From NCBI GenBank assembly GCA_026388735.1, contig JAPLJG010000003.1, forward strand, positions 1 to 64,000: a stretch of DNA of 64,000 bases. The letters are read 5' to 3'. A model generated the notes under the pieces. It saw only the letters and a program-made list of their open reading frames with translations. It searched no databases and was not told the DNA's origin. A program made the translations under genes and the position numbers. The stretch is from Deltaproteobacteria bacterium. Lineage in GTDB: Bacteria; Desulfobacterota; Desulfobulbia; Desulfobulbales; Desulfurivibrionaceae. Below are positions 9,335 to 19,224 of this stretch, piece after piece. Positions within the stretch are counted from its first letter, which is position 1, and each line of letters begins with the position of its first letter.

Positions 9335-9835
9335 ATGACTCCTATGAAGATTGGCATCCTTTCCGATACGCATCTTGCCCGGCCCACCGAGACCTTCAAA
9401 AAGATCGCAGAGGCCTGCTTCCACGACGCGGACATGATCCTCCACGCCGGAGACCTCACCGATCCAACGATCCTGGCAGTATTCCCCGGCAAGGAGGTGC
9501 ATGCGGTGCATGGCAATATGTGCTCTGCCCTGGCCTGCCAGCATCTGCCGACCCACAAGGAAATACAAGTAGGCGGCTTCACCATCGGCCTTATCCATCG
9601 GGCAGGCAACACCTATGATTTTGAACAGCGCCTGATCGAGATCTTTCCGGAGGCGGACTGCATTGTTTACGGCCACACCCACCGGCCGGTCTGCCACCGC
9701 CTGGGCGGAGTTCTCTACATCAATCCCGGCAGTTTTACCGGCACGGGCTATGCCGGGGCAGGCGGCACCTTTGCCATCCTTGAGGTCGGGGAAACCCTGC
9801 AAGGTCAAATTTATCAGATTCAGGCCAAACTATGA
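9335..9835 (+). CDS. YfcE/MJ0936-type metallophosphoesterase
   Basis: MKIGILSDTHLARP...ILHAGDLTD...VHGNMC...LIHR...IVYGHTHRP...LYINPGSFT. Confidence 0.9.
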   Translation: MTPMKIGILSDTHLARPTETFKKIAEACFHDADMILHAGDLTDPTILAVFPGKEVHAVHGNMCSALACQHLPTHKEIQVGGFTIGLIHRAGNTYDFEQRLIEIFPEADCIVYGHTHRPVCHRLGGVLYINPGSFTGTGYAGAGGTFAILEVGETLQGQIYQIQAKL

Positions 9836-10320
9836 AAACCCTCTGGACGCCCTGGCGCATGGAATACATCGAGGGCAAGAACGGCAGGGAGTCCGGCTGC
9901 ATCTTCTGCGCGGCACCAGGGCAGCCCCATTCGGCAAAGGATCTCATCTTATACCGTGATCCCGCCCTGGTGGTGCTCATGAACCGATTCCCCTATGCCA
10001 ACGGCCATCTGCTGGTGGCCCCAGCCCGACATGTCGCCGACCTCTGCAATCTCAGCGCCGAGGAAAATGCCTCCATCGCCGCCATGCTTACACGCTGCAG
10101 CACAATCCTGCGCAAGACCCACAACCCGGATGGCTTCAATATCGGCCTGAACCTTGGGGAGGTGGCGGGCGCCGGGCTTGCCAGCCATCTGCACTGGCAC
10201 ATCGTCCCCCGTTGGCATGGCGACCACAACTACATGACCGTGCTGGCCGAGGTCCGCACCATTCCCGAACATCTCGACAACACCTTTGCCCGGCTGCTGC
10301 CGGAGTTCCAAGCCCAATAA
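9832..10320 (+). CDS. HIT family hydrolase
   Basis: CIFCAAPGQPHSAKDLILYRD...GFNIGLNLGEVAGAGLASHLHWHIVPRW (HxHxHxx). Confidence 0.9.
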   Translation: MKTLWTPWRMEYIEGKNGRESGCIFCAAPGQPHSAKDLILYRDPALVVLMNRFPYANGHLLVAPARHVADLCNLSAEENASIAAMLTRCSTILRKTHNPDGFNIGLNLGEVAGAGLASHLHWHIVPRWHGDHNYMTVLAEVRTIPEHLDNTFARLLPEFQAQ

Positions 10321-10382
10321 AAACCCCGGATCAGCGTTTTTTCCGCTGCCAGGGTTAGATACTTCTTTTCGGGGAGTAGAGA

Positions 10383-11354
10383 TTACAAGCTCTGAATCTC
10401 TACCCGATAGATATTGAGGGCCTCATCCCCATCGGTGTACTGGAACTCCACCCGATACTGGCCGGGCTGTTTGACCTGATTGGAAATATCCGCACTGATC
10501 GCCTGCACGTCGGTGTAGACCTTGAAGTCCGAGGCCTTTGGCCCCTTGAGCAGATCGGGCCGCCACCTGGCCACCTCGGTGCGATTCCCATCCGGGGCCG
10601 CCAGATACACCCTGCCGTAGGTGTTGCCGGAGCGGTTGCCATACCCGTAAAAAACCAGCTTGGCCTGACCGCCGATCCGATCCAACATAAAGGTATAGAT
10701 ATTGTTGGAGGTATTGCCCTCGGCGCCGGCAAGCCCACGGGTCGAATTCACATGGACCTGATTGCCCTTGGCCCCGGGGGCAGCAGAACTGGAGGCCGCC
10801 GCAACCACAGGAGCAGCCGGAGAAACTGCCGCCGGGAGCGCCGAAACGGCTGGCGCACCGCTCAACTTCTTCCGCTCGTACTGCACCACCAAGGCACCAG
10901 CCAGATCATTTTTGCCGACAAGCTCTTTTTCCAATTTCTCCAGCTTGCCCTGGTAGCTGTTGCTGGCCTTTGCCACGCTCCGATTCTTCAGCTCGACGAT
11001 CTTTTTTTCATATTTCTCGTCAACACCCTTGCGGGTTGCAACATCCACCTTTTCCTGCTCCTTGAGATACTTGGCGTTGATTGCCTCGATCTCTTTCTTC
11101 TTCGCCTCCTCCAGGGTGGAAAGCTTCTGGGTGTAGCCGTCGGCCTTTGCCAGATTTTTCTTGGCCTGTTCGTATTCCTCCTGGACCTTTGCGAGGTCGT
11201 CCGGGGTGGCTGCGGTTTTCAGCTCCGCCTCATAGACCTTGCGCAACTCCACAAGTTGTAGCGGCTCCTTGTCAATGGTGATGACCTCCGCTAAGGCATA
11301 CCCTGCGCCCAGCAACAGCACCGCACCCACAACCAACAGTCCTTTCCAGCCCAT
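10383..11354 (-). CDS. Secreted/membrane-anchored coiled-coil protein with Ala/Pro linker and C-terminal beta-rich domain, function unknown
   Basis: Signal-like N-terminus MGWKGLLVVGAVLLLGAGYALA, Lys/Glu-rich coiled coil, linker AAVSPAAPVVAAASSSAAPGAKG, C-terminal domain. Confidence 0.7.
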   Translation of the reverse strand: MGWKGLLVVGAVLLLGAGYALAEVITIDKEPLQLVELRKVYEAELKTAATPDDLAKVQEEYEQAKKNLAKADGYTQKLSTLEEAKKKEIEAINAKYLKEQEKVDVATRKGVDEKYEKKIVELKNRSVAKASNSYQGKLEKLEKELVGKNDLAGALVVQYERKKLSGAPAVSALPAAVSPAAPVVAAASSSAAPGAKGNQVHVNSTRGLAGAEGNTSNNIYTFMLDRIGGQAKLVFYGYGNRSGNTYGRVYLAAPDGNRTEVARWRPDLLKGPKASDFKVYTDVQAISADISNQVKQPGQYRVEFQYTDGDEALNIYRVEIQSL

Positions 11355-11570
11355 GCTTTCCTCCTAATTCTTGGAAAAATCCATTTTCGCCACACCGATT
11401 GATGCTCCATCCTAGCGTATCAACACGGCAGATTCAACACTTACGCCGTTGAATATACGGCCTGTGCTTGACTTTTCATCAAAAACCTCCTATCAATCGC
11501 TGCAGGGCGGCAGTATGACCGCTTCCGCAGGCACAACGCAGCGCAAGGACCATCGCCTTCTCGAACCCAT

Positions 11571-14210
11571 ATGACCAAGACCACACCCGCCTCCGTCAAG
11601 ATCACCCCCATGATGCAGCAGTACCTTGAGATCAAGGCGCAGCACCGGGATGCCATCCTTTTTTACCGGTTGGGCGATTTCTACGAGATGTTCTTTGACG
11701 ATGCCGTGACCGCCTCCAAGGTCCTGGGCATCACCCTCACCTCCCGCAACAGCAAGGATGACGAGAACCGGGTGCCGCTTTGCGGAATCCCGTACCACGC
11801 GGTCTCGTCCTATCTGGCCAAGATGATCAAGGCTGGTTTCAAGGTGGCGATCTGCGAGCAGGTGGAAGACCCGAAAGAGGCCAAGGGCGTAGTCCGCCGT
11901 GAGGTGGTCCGGGTGGTTACTCCGGGCCTGGTCACCGACGAACAGCTGTTGGACGACAAAGACAACCGGTACCTGGCCGCCATCTGCCAGAAGGGCAAGG
12001 TCTGGGGCTTGAGCCTGCTTGATCTCTCCACCGGCGAGTTTCTGGTAAGCGAACGGGAGGATCTCCCGGCGCTCATAGATGAACTCGGCCGCCTGATACC
12101 CTCGGAAATCCTGCTGCCAGAAGAGACCGGGGAAGAGTCACCCCTGGCCAACGAACTGCTGGCCTATCTGCCCCAAAGCTGCCTGACCAAACGCCCAAGC
12201 GCTGGTTTTTATCCGGAAACGGCGCGGCAAAGACTGCTGGAACATTTCCGGGTGACCAACCTGGCAGGGTTCGGCTGCGAAGAGCTGAAGGCCGGAGTTG
12301 CCGCCGCTGGCGCCCTGCTCCTGTACCTGCAAGAAACCCAGAAGACGGCCCTGGACCATATCGAGCGGCTCACCCCCATCGAATTCGACCACGTCCTGCT
12401 CATGGACGAGTCCTCCCGCCGCAATCTGGAGCTCACCCAGACCCTCACCGGCGGCGTCCGAGAAGGTTCGCTGCTGGGCACCCTGGATCTCTGCGAAACC
12501 CCCATGGGCGCGCGGCTGCTCAAGAAGAACCTGTTGTTTCCCTTGCAGGAGGTCGAGGCCATCCGCCAACGCCTGGACACGGTGGAACAGCTCTACCTCG
12601 CCCCCCGCCTGCGGGAGGACCTGCGGGAACTGCTAACCAAGGTCTACGACCTGGAGCGACTCAATGGCCGGGTGGTGCTGGGCACAGCCAATGCCCGCGA
12701 TCTCACGGCCCTGAAGTGTTCCCTGGCCCAGCTGCCCCAGCTCAAAGAAAAACTCACCGGGACCAGCGGTCTGCTGGCCGACCTGGGCACGGTGGACGAG
12801 CTGGCCGAGTTGAGCAGTCTGCTGGAGGCGGGAATCCGCGAGGACGCCCCGGTGACTCTGCGAGAAGGCAACCTGATCAAGCCCGGCTACAACGCAGAGC
12901 TTGACGAACTGGTCAGCCTCCTGCGCGACGGCAAGGCGCTGATCCTCGGCCTTGAGGCCCGCGAACGGACGCGTACCGGGATCAACAACCTCAAAGTCGG
13001 CTATAACAAGATCTTTGGCTACTATATCGAGATCAGCCGAGGCCAGCTTGCCCATGTGCCAGAAGACTTCATCCGCAAGCAGACCCTGGTCAACGCCGAA
13101 CGCTTCATCACCCCGGAGCTCAAGGAGTTTGAGGAAAAAGTCACCGGCGCCCAGGACAAACGCCTGGAGCTGGAATACCGCCTCTTTGCCGCAATCCGAG
13201 CCACGGTGGCCGAGGCCTCCTCCCGGATTCTCCATACCGCCGCACGCCTCGCCCAGATCGACTTCTTCTGCTGCCTGGCCGAAGCCGCCCAAAAATACCG
13301 CTACACCAAGCCGGTAATCACCGCAGGCGAAGCGATCATCATCACGGAGGGCCGCCATCCCGTGATCGAACGCGCCCTGCCGCCGGGCCGCTTTGTGCCC
13401 AACGATGTCCATCTGGATCAGGAGAGCGAAGAGGTTCTGATCATCACCGGGCCCAACATGGCCGGAAAATCCACGGTGCTGCGGCAGACCGCACTCATCA
13501 CCCTCATGGCCCAGATGGGCAGCTTCGTCCCAGCGGCTGCGGCGGAGATCGGGGTGGTGGACCGCATCTTCACCCGGGGCGGAGCCTCGGACAACCAGCG
13601 CCGGGGCCAGTCCACCTTCATGGTGGAGATGAATGAGACGGCCAACATCCTCAACAACGCCACGGGGCGCAGCCTGGTGATCCTCGATGAGATCGGTCGG
13701 GGCACCTCCACCTTTGACGGCCTCTCCATTGCCTGGGCCGTGGCCGAGGAGCTGGTCAACAAAAACGGTCGGGGGGTAAAGACCATCTTCGCCACCCACT
13801 ACCATGAGCTGACCGAGCTGGCCGCCACCAACAGCCGGGTCAAAAACTACAACATCGCAGTGCGGGAGTGGAACGACACCATCATCTTTCTGCACAAGCT
13901 GCTGCCGGGCGGCACCAACCGCAGCTATGGCATTCAGGTCGCCGCCCTGGCCGGGGTTCCAGCCAAGGTAGTTGCCAGGGCCAAGGAATTATTGCATAAT
14001 ATCGAGCAGGGAGAATTCAACCGGCAGGGCGAACCGCGCATCGCCACTTCGCCCAAGAAAAAGAAGCCTCAACCCGGCCAGCTTTCTCTGTTTGGCGGGG
14101 AGGAATCAAAAGCAACGCGCAGGCTGCGGGAGATCAACCCCGATGCTCTGTCGCCCCGCGAGGCCCTGGATCTGCTCTACGAACTCAAAAGGCTGACCGA
14201 TGCGGAGTAA
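11571..14210 (+). CDS. mutS: DNA mismatch repair protein MutS
   Basis: KITPMMQQYLEIKAQHRDAILFYRLGDFYEMFFDDA; TGPNMAGKSTVLRQ; VILDEIGRGTSTFDGLSIAWAV; FATHYHELTEL. Confidence 0.98.
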   Translation: MTKTTPASVKITPMMQQYLEIKAQHRDAILFYRLGDFYEMFFDDAVTASKVLGITLTSRNSKDDENRVPLCGIPYHAVSSYLAKMIKAGFKVAICEQVEDPKEAKGVVRREVVRVVTPGLVTDEQLLDDKDNRYLAAICQKGKVWGLSLLDLSTGEFLVSEREDLPALIDELGRLIPSEILLPEETGEESPLANELLAYLPQSCLTKRPSAGFYPETARQRLLEHFRVTNLAGFGCEELKAGVAAAGALLLYLQETQKTALDHIERLTPIEFDHVLLMDESSRRNLELTQTLTGGVREGSLLGTLDLCETPMGARLLKKNLLFPLQEVEAIRQRLDTVEQLYLAPRLREDLRELLTKVYDLERLNGRVVLGTANARDLTALKCSLAQLPQLKEKLTGTSGLLADLGTVDELAELSSLLEAGIREDAPVTLREGNLIKPGYNAELDELVSLLRDGKALILGLEARERTRTGINNLKVGYNKIFGYYIEISRGQLAHVPEDFIRKQTLVNAERFITPELKEFEEKVTGAQDKRLELEYRLFAAIRATVAEASSRILHTAARLAQIDFFCCLAEAAQKYRYTKPVITAGEAIIITEGRHPVIERALPPGRFVPNDVHLDQESEEVLIITGPNMAGKSTVLRQTALITLMAQMGSFVPAAAAEIGVVDRIFTRGGASDNQRRGQSTFMVEMNETANILNNATGRSLVILDEIGRGTSTFDGLSIAWAVAEELVNKNGRGVKTIFATHYHELTELAATNSRVKNYNIAVREWNDTIIFLHKLLPGGTNRSYGIQVAALAGVPAKVVARAKELLHNIEQGEFNRQGEPRIATSPKKKKPQPGQLSLFGGEESKATRRLREINPDALSPREALDLLYELKRLTDAE

Positions 14211-15909
14211 TTGTACCCCAGGCGCAAGGCCCGAGTGTTTTTGCCGCGTGCCGCTTTTGCTTGCCGTGCTGTTCCTGCTGACCACCTTGGCCTGGGCCGG
14301 GCCGGACCCGGAGCAGGACAACATCTCCAGGCAATACGGGCAGACCAAGGCCTATTACCAAGAACTGCTAGCCAGCGACAAGGGTAAGAACCGGAACAAC
14401 TGGCTCACCTCCGCCACCGCCTTCCGCAGCATATACAAAGCCGCGCCCGACCACCAGGTTGCCCCGAAAGCCCTGTTCATGCTGGGCAAGATCTATCAGG
14501 CCATGTACCAGCAGAGCGGCAAGGCCAAGGACCTTGACCAAGCCATTGCCGCCTACGAAGAACTGAGTTCGAAATATGCAGGAAACGCCTTGGCCGATGA
14601 CGCCTTCTTCACTCTGGGCGGCATCTATCTTGCCGACAAAAAGGACCCAGGCAAGGCAGCGCGGGCCTATACCAAGATCATCGCCATCTATCCCGAGGGC
14701 GACATGGCTGCGGCAGCCCAAGAACAGCTGCTACAGATCAAGCACATAACAGCCAAGGCAGACCCGGCCACGGTACTGCCCATCCACCATTGGTCCAACA
14801 ACCGCTACACCCGCCTGGTTGTCGAGACCACCGGCCCGGTAACCTTCAAACACCAGACCCTCACCGGCAACGAGGCTTCCTCGCGCCGGATTTACATCGA
14901 TCTGGAAAACTGCCGCCTCAGCCCGGACACGGTCAAGACCATCCCCATCGAGGACGGCCTGTTGCGTCAGGTCAGAAATGCCCAGTTTGACCCGAAAACA
15001 GTGCGCGTGGTCCTGGATACCCAAAGCAATATCTCTGATTACAAGGTCTTCACCCTGGCAAATCCCTTCCGGGTGGTAATCGATGTGATGAGCAGCGGCG
15101 CCACCCCTGAAAAGGCTGAAAAGCACGGGGACAAGGAAAAAATCGCGGACAAGGGCAAGGAGAGCCGCCCCGCAACCAAGGCAGAAAATCCAACCCTGGC
15201 GCGGCAGTTGGGCTTAGGCATAAAAAGAATTGTCATCGATCCGGGGCACGGCGGCAAAGACCCAGGCACCTGTAGCCCCAGCGGCCTTAAGGAAAAAGAC
15301 ATCGTCCTCGATGTGGCCCTCAGGGTCGCCAAGATCATCAAAGAAAAACTTGGCTGCGAGGTTATCCTCACCCGCGACCACGATGTCTTCGTCCCCCTGG
15401 AAGAACGAACAGCCATCGCCAATGCCAAGGAGGCGGACCTGTTTCTTTCCATCCATGTGAATGCCGCACCCAACCATGAAGCCAGGGGGATCGAAACCTA
15501 TGTCTTGGATCTGGCCAGCAACAAAGACGCCATGCGGCTGGCAGCCATGGAAAACGCCACCTCGGCCAAGCAGATCAGCGACCTGCAATCCATTTTGCTC
15601 GATCTCATGCAGAATTCAAAAATCAACGAATCCCTGAAGCTTGCTGGGTTGGTGCAGGAAAAAATGGTGAGCGGCCTGAACAAGAAATTCAGCGATGTTC
15701 CCAATCTCGGGGTCAAGAAGGCACCGTTTGTGGTGCTCATCGGCGCCCAGATGCCTGCCATCCTCACCGAGATCGCGTTCCTGAGTAATGCGGAGGAGGA
15801 AAAAAGGTTGAAAGATGATGCCTACCTTGCCGAGGTGGCCAAACACATCTCCGGCGGCGTAACCCAATATGTCGAAAGCATGAAGCTGGCAAGCAGCGCC
15901 AGCCGCTGA
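14200..15909 (+). CDS. N-acetylmuramoyl-L-alanine amidase with TPR, AMIN and Amidase_3 domains
   Basis: Signal peptide; TPR-like repeats; AMIN (YTRLVVETTGPVTFKHQTL); IVIDPGHGGKDPGTCSPSGLKEKDIVLDVALRVAKII...LFLSIHVNA...ILTEIAFLSN. Confidence 0.92.
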   Translation: MRSNCTPGARPECFCRVPLLLAVLFLLTTLAWAGPDPEQDNISRQYGQTKAYYQELLASDKGKNRNNWLTSATAFRSIYKAAPDHQVAPKALFMLGKIYQAMYQQSGKAKDLDQAIAAYEELSSKYAGNALADDAFFTLGGIYLADKKDPGKAARAYTKIIAIYPEGDMAAAAQEQLLQIKHITAKADPATVLPIHHWSNNRYTRLVVETTGPVTFKHQTLTGNEASSRRIYIDLENCRLSPDTVKTIPIEDGLLRQVRNAQFDPKTVRVVLDTQSNISDYKVFTLANPFRVVIDVMSSGATPEKAEKHGDKEKIADKGKESRPATKAENPTLARQLGLGIKRIVIDPGHGGKDPGTCSPSGLKEKDIVLDVALRVAKIIKEKLGCEVILTRDHDVFVPLEERTAIANAKEADLFLSIHVNAAPNHEARGIETYVLDLASNKDAMRLAAMENATSAKQISDLQSILLDLMQNSKINESLKLAGLVQEKMVSGLNKKFSDVPNLGVKKAPFVVLIGAQMPAILTEIAFLSNAEEEKRLKDDAYLAEVAKHISGGVTQYVESMKLASSASR

Positions 15910-15923
15910 ACCACCCACAAACC

Positions 15924-16985
15924 CTATCCTTGCCGATACAGTGGCGAATCAATATCCAGAAATTCCTCTTTTATTCTGACAAACTCCGACTCCTGCCGTA
16001 GGAAGGCCTCAACAACCTTGGGGTCGAACTGCTTGCCGCTGTTTCGCAAAATCTCCTGTTTCGCCTCCTCATGGCTCAACCCAACACTGTAGCTGCGTTT
16101 GCTGGTCATGGCGTCATAGGCGTCGACCAGCGCAACGATCCGGGCGCACAACGGAATCTTCTCGCCAGCCAGACCGTGGGGGTAGCCCTTGCCGTCCCAG
16201 CGTTCGTGATGCAACTGGGCTATCTCCTGGGCAAGAAAGAGATATTCCGATTCGGTCTGCGCGTACACCTCTTGAATCAGGCCGCCACCCACCAGGGCGT
16301 GATCTTGAAGCGAGCACACCTCCTGATGATCCAATTTTTCCGCCTTATGCAAAAGCTCCACCGAGATGCCGACCTTTCCCAAATCATGGAGCGGGCTGAC
16401 CTTAGCGATCTCTTCTGCCACGGCAATGGTGAGCCCGAGGTCAGGCAGATTGACAGCAAGATCCCTGGCAAGCACCCTGGTAAAATGATACATCCGGTCC
16501 AGATGGCTGCCGGTTTCCTTGCTCTGCAAGGCCGCAAGCTTGGTCAGAAAAAAAATCAGCTCCTCGAACTTTTCAAGCTTGAGCACCCTGAATCCGCCTG
16601 CGACCCGCAGACACAACTCCACCGGCCGCACCGGTTTTTTTAAAAAATCATCCGCGCCCAGGGAAAGCGCCTTCACCAGAGTCTCCTCATCCTCGCGATA
16701 CGTCTGGACCAGAATATAAACATAATGGAGCTGCTTTTTTCTGATCTCGGTGATGAGCGCAAAGCCGTCCATCCGCGGCATCTTCAAGTCGGTAATCACC
16801 AGCCGAATCTCAGGATCAGCGGCTAATTTCTCCAAGGCCTCCAGCCCGTCCAGCGCTTCTATCACTTCATAGCCTGCCTCACAAAGATCCTCGCGCAGCA
16901 AATGGCGTTGCAGAGCTTCATCTTCGACAATCAGAACCTTTTTGTTGTTGTTCAAGGCAAGGTTGCAGACCAGATTTGCACTCAT
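15924..16985 (-). CDS. Response regulator with HD-GYP domain
   Basis: REC: KVLIVEDEALQRHLLREDL...LVITDLKMPRMDGFALI; HD-GYP: SPLHDLGKVGI...HHERWDGKGYPHGLAGEKIPLCARIVALVDAYDAMTSKR. Confidence 0.9.
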   Translation of the reverse strand: MSANLVCNLALNNNKKVLIVEDEALQRHLLREDLCEAGYEVIEALDGLEALEKLAADPEIRLVITDLKMPRMDGFALITEIRKKQLHYVYILVQTYREDEETLVKALSLGADDFLKKPVRPVELCLRVAGGFRVLKLEKFEELIFFLTKLAALQSKETGSHLDRMYHFTRVLARDLAVNLPDLGLTIAVAEEIAKVSPLHDLGKVGISVELLHKAEKLDHQEVCSLQDHALVGGGLIQEVYAQTESEYLFLAQEIAQLHHERWDGKGYPHGLAGEKIPLCARIVALVDAYDAMTSKRSYSVGLSHEEAKQEILRNSGKQFDPKVVEAFLRQESEFVRIKEEFLDIDSPLYRQG

Positions 16986-17128
16986 AATTCTCCCCTGTGG
17001 CTTTCCCAAAAACAGACGTTTTCACATTGTAGGATATCCATTCCCAAAAACGCAATCATTGATTCTTGCTCGCAACCGCTCAACTCCGGCTCAAGCACGC
17101 ATCCTTCGCCGCCGTTGACCGAACAAAA

Positions 17129-17167
17129 AAAGAGGGTCGCATCCGAAAACCGGATGCGACCCTCTTT
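17129..17167 (-). terminator. Rho-independent terminator for the cytochrome gene
   Basis: Perfect stem AAAGAGGGTCGCATCCG / CGGATGCGACCCTCTTT with 5-nt loop; on the minus strand followed by a T run (CTCTTTTTTTG). Confidence 0.85.
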
Positions 17168-17205
17168 CATTACTCCGCGACAGGACTGCTTACTGATTTT
17201 GCCGC

Positions 17206-19080
17206 TTAGAACTTATGGCACTTGATACAAGCGTACTTCTCAACGTGCTCGTTATGCACCTCCTGTGAGCTTGCCGTCTTCAGACTATGACAACTCTTGC
17301 ACAGAGTGGAGGTTGCGCTGACCAGACCAACCGGAGCAGTGGTGTGACACGCGGAGCATGCGAACTTGGAGCGATGCTTGTCGTGTATCCCTTCCCAGTT
17401 CAAGGTTTCCTTGCTGTGGCACATGGTGCAGCCCTTCACCGAGGCAGGCATGGTGTGGTAGCCCAAGGCGGTGAACGGAACCATCAGGTTGTTGTGACCG
17501 GTCATGGTACCATGACATTCGGCACATTTCGGGGCCATGGTCTTTGGCTCTACCCCATGGGTGATCAGCATTTCCGCCTTAACCGGAACCATGGTGTAGC
17601 TGCCGGTCATACCCTGATCCTGCATGCCCTTTGCCACAGCCTGTTTGAAATCGCCGGTCATAAACATCCACATGATCACGGGCGGAACAATCCGACCGTC
17701 TGCCAGGATAGGCAGGGCTGAGGTGTGGACCCTGATGGGTACGATCTTGGACTTGCCATCGAAGATCTTGCCGTTTGCCTTGGCCATGGTATAGGTACCG
17801 TCGGCGTTTTTGCTGATCTTCTCGCCGACATTGTACACGTAGGAGGTACCATCAAAGAAGCGGTACTCCGGTTTTTGGTTGGCCGCCTTGACCTCCTCGC
17901 CGACATAACCGCCCTGACCGTTACAGAAGGTCGGATTCCAAACCGGCTTGCTCCAATCGCGGGAGATCTCGGTGGCGCCGCCCTTGGCATAGGTCTTGAT
18001 ATGGCAGGTCTGACATCCTACCTGGCCTGCGGCATGGCGGTTCAGCTTGGCGTAGTTTGCAGTGGTGGTTTTATGCGGTGCAGCACCGTGACAATCCTGA
18101 CATTTCGGATCAACCGCCTCGGTCTCGCGCAGATCAATCCCGCGGCCGCCGATCTTATGCTTGCTGGTAGTATGACACGCGGCACAGCTCAGGTTGCCGC
18201 GGGTCGGGGACATATGTACGTCCTGAGCATCGGTGGGAGCCGCAGTATTGACGCCCATGTCGCCACGTTTGGCCCAGTCGGAACCAGCAGCCTTGGCATG
18301 GCAGCGCAGACAGGAATTCCGGGTGGGTTTGTGTACAGTGCGGGCCAGATTAACCATGGTGGTGCCAGCAGGCATCAACGCGTAATCAGGCTCGGTGAAG
18401 TAGTTGCCCTGCGCGTCACGCAGACCAAAAATATAGGTCTTAGCCTTACCAAGGTAGTCGGTTACAGTCATGGCCGTGGACGGATCAGCCGTTGTTTTCC
18501 GCTTGTAGGTATCGTTATGGCACATCAGACAATCCACATCATTCACAGAAGGCGAATGCGGGGCATTGCCGTCGGCCCGGACATGGCAGTTGAAGCAGGC
18601 GCCGCCGGAGGACATGGCATAGGTGCAGAAGGTGTTAATGCCCTTCACACCCTTGCCCAGCGACTGGCCTGGGGCGTTGCTCAACTCCGAAGCAGTGCCT
18701 TTCCATTGCATGTGCAGGCTGTTGAGCATGTCCGTGGCCTGGGTCGGATGGCAGGCAATACAGGTGGACGGCCCATTGTAAGCTGTGATGCCAGCGTGGG
18801 CGGCTGCCGCACTGGTGCTGGTTGTCGGCGGCGTGGTGGTTGTGGTCCCACCACAGGTCTTGCCGGTTTTGTATAGGGTGACCGCATCGTACACTGCGGT
18901 GGTCACCCTGCTGCCATTGTGCGCCGTCCATTTGCTGTTGGTGCAGCTCACACTGGAGCTCTTGTCCGAATGGCATTTCAGGCAGGTCGTTTTCAGCTCC
19001 GTCGCCGCGTCGATGGTGGCCGCATGAGCTCCCCCGGCCAGCAACGTGACCGCAGTCGTAAGAAATAAAATCTTTCGCAT
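17206..19080 (-). CDS. 13-haem c-type cytochrome, octahaem tetrathionate reductase (OTR)-like core
   Basis: Signal peptide MRKILFLTTAVTLLAGGAHA; 13 CXXCH motifs counted (CLKCH, CIACH, CFNCH, CLMCH, CLRCH, CAACH, CQDCH, CQTCH, CAECH, CTMCH, CSACH, CKSCH, CIKCH); RBS AAGGAG upstream. Confidence 0.9.
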   Translation of the reverse strand: MRKILFLTTAVTLLAGGAHAATIDAATELKTTCLKCHSDKSSSVSCTNSKWTAHNGSRVTTAVYDAVTLYKTGKTCGGTTTTTPPTTSTSAAAAHAGITAYNGPSTCIACHPTQATDMLNSLHMQWKGTASELSNAPGQSLGKGVKGINTFCTYAMSSGGACFNCHVRADGNAPHSPSVNDVDCLMCHNDTYKRKTTADPSTAMTVTDYLGKAKTYIFGLRDAQGNYFTEPDYALMPAGTTMVNLARTVHKPTRNSCLRCHAKAAGSDWAKRGDMGVNTAAPTDAQDVHMSPTRGNLSCAACHTTSKHKIGGRGIDLRETEAVDPKCQDCHGAAPHKTTTANYAKLNRHAAGQVGCQTCHIKTYAKGGATEISRDWSKPVWNPTFCNGQGGYVGEEVKAANQKPEYRFFDGTSYVYNVGEKISKNADGTYTMAKANGKIFDGKSKIVPIRVHTSALPILADGRIVPPVIMWMFMTGDFKQAVAKGMQDQGMTGSYTMVPVKAEMLITHGVEPKTMAPKCAECHGTMTGHNNLMVPFTALGYHTMPASVKGCTMCHSKETLNWEGIHDKHRSKFACSACHTTAPVGLVSATSTLCKSCHSLKTASSQEVHNEHVEKYACIKCHKF

Positions 19081-19190
19081 GTATGGTTCTCCTTTTTTAC
19101 AGCAACATTTTTCTATTCTCGATAGTGCCCCACATCCTGTAATCATAGGGATGCAGATTCCCGACATCAACTCACAATAGGTTTCTACTT

Positions 19191-19206
19191 AGCAAGAGGT
19201 ATGCCA
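19191..19206 (-). promoter_or_regulatory. Sigma-54 (-24/-12) promoter for the multihaem cytochrome
   Basis: Minus strand TGGCAT-ACCTC-TTGCT, close to consensus TGGCACrNNNNTTGCW, about 110 bp upstream of the cytochrome ATG and directly downstream of a sigma-54 activator gene. Confidence 0.75.
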
Positions 19207-19224
19207 GGGACGCCGAAAAGAATT

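Noticed and set aside
12633-13895. 420-aa minus-strand ORF antisense to mutS
   Set aside because: High-GC antisense ORF opposite an unambiguous mutS; no recognisable family and typical shadow-ORF composition.
17725-18876. 383-aa plus-strand ORF opposite the multihaem cytochrome
   Set aside because: The minus strand carries 13 CXXCH motifs, signal peptide, RBS and terminator; the plus ORF is a shadow.
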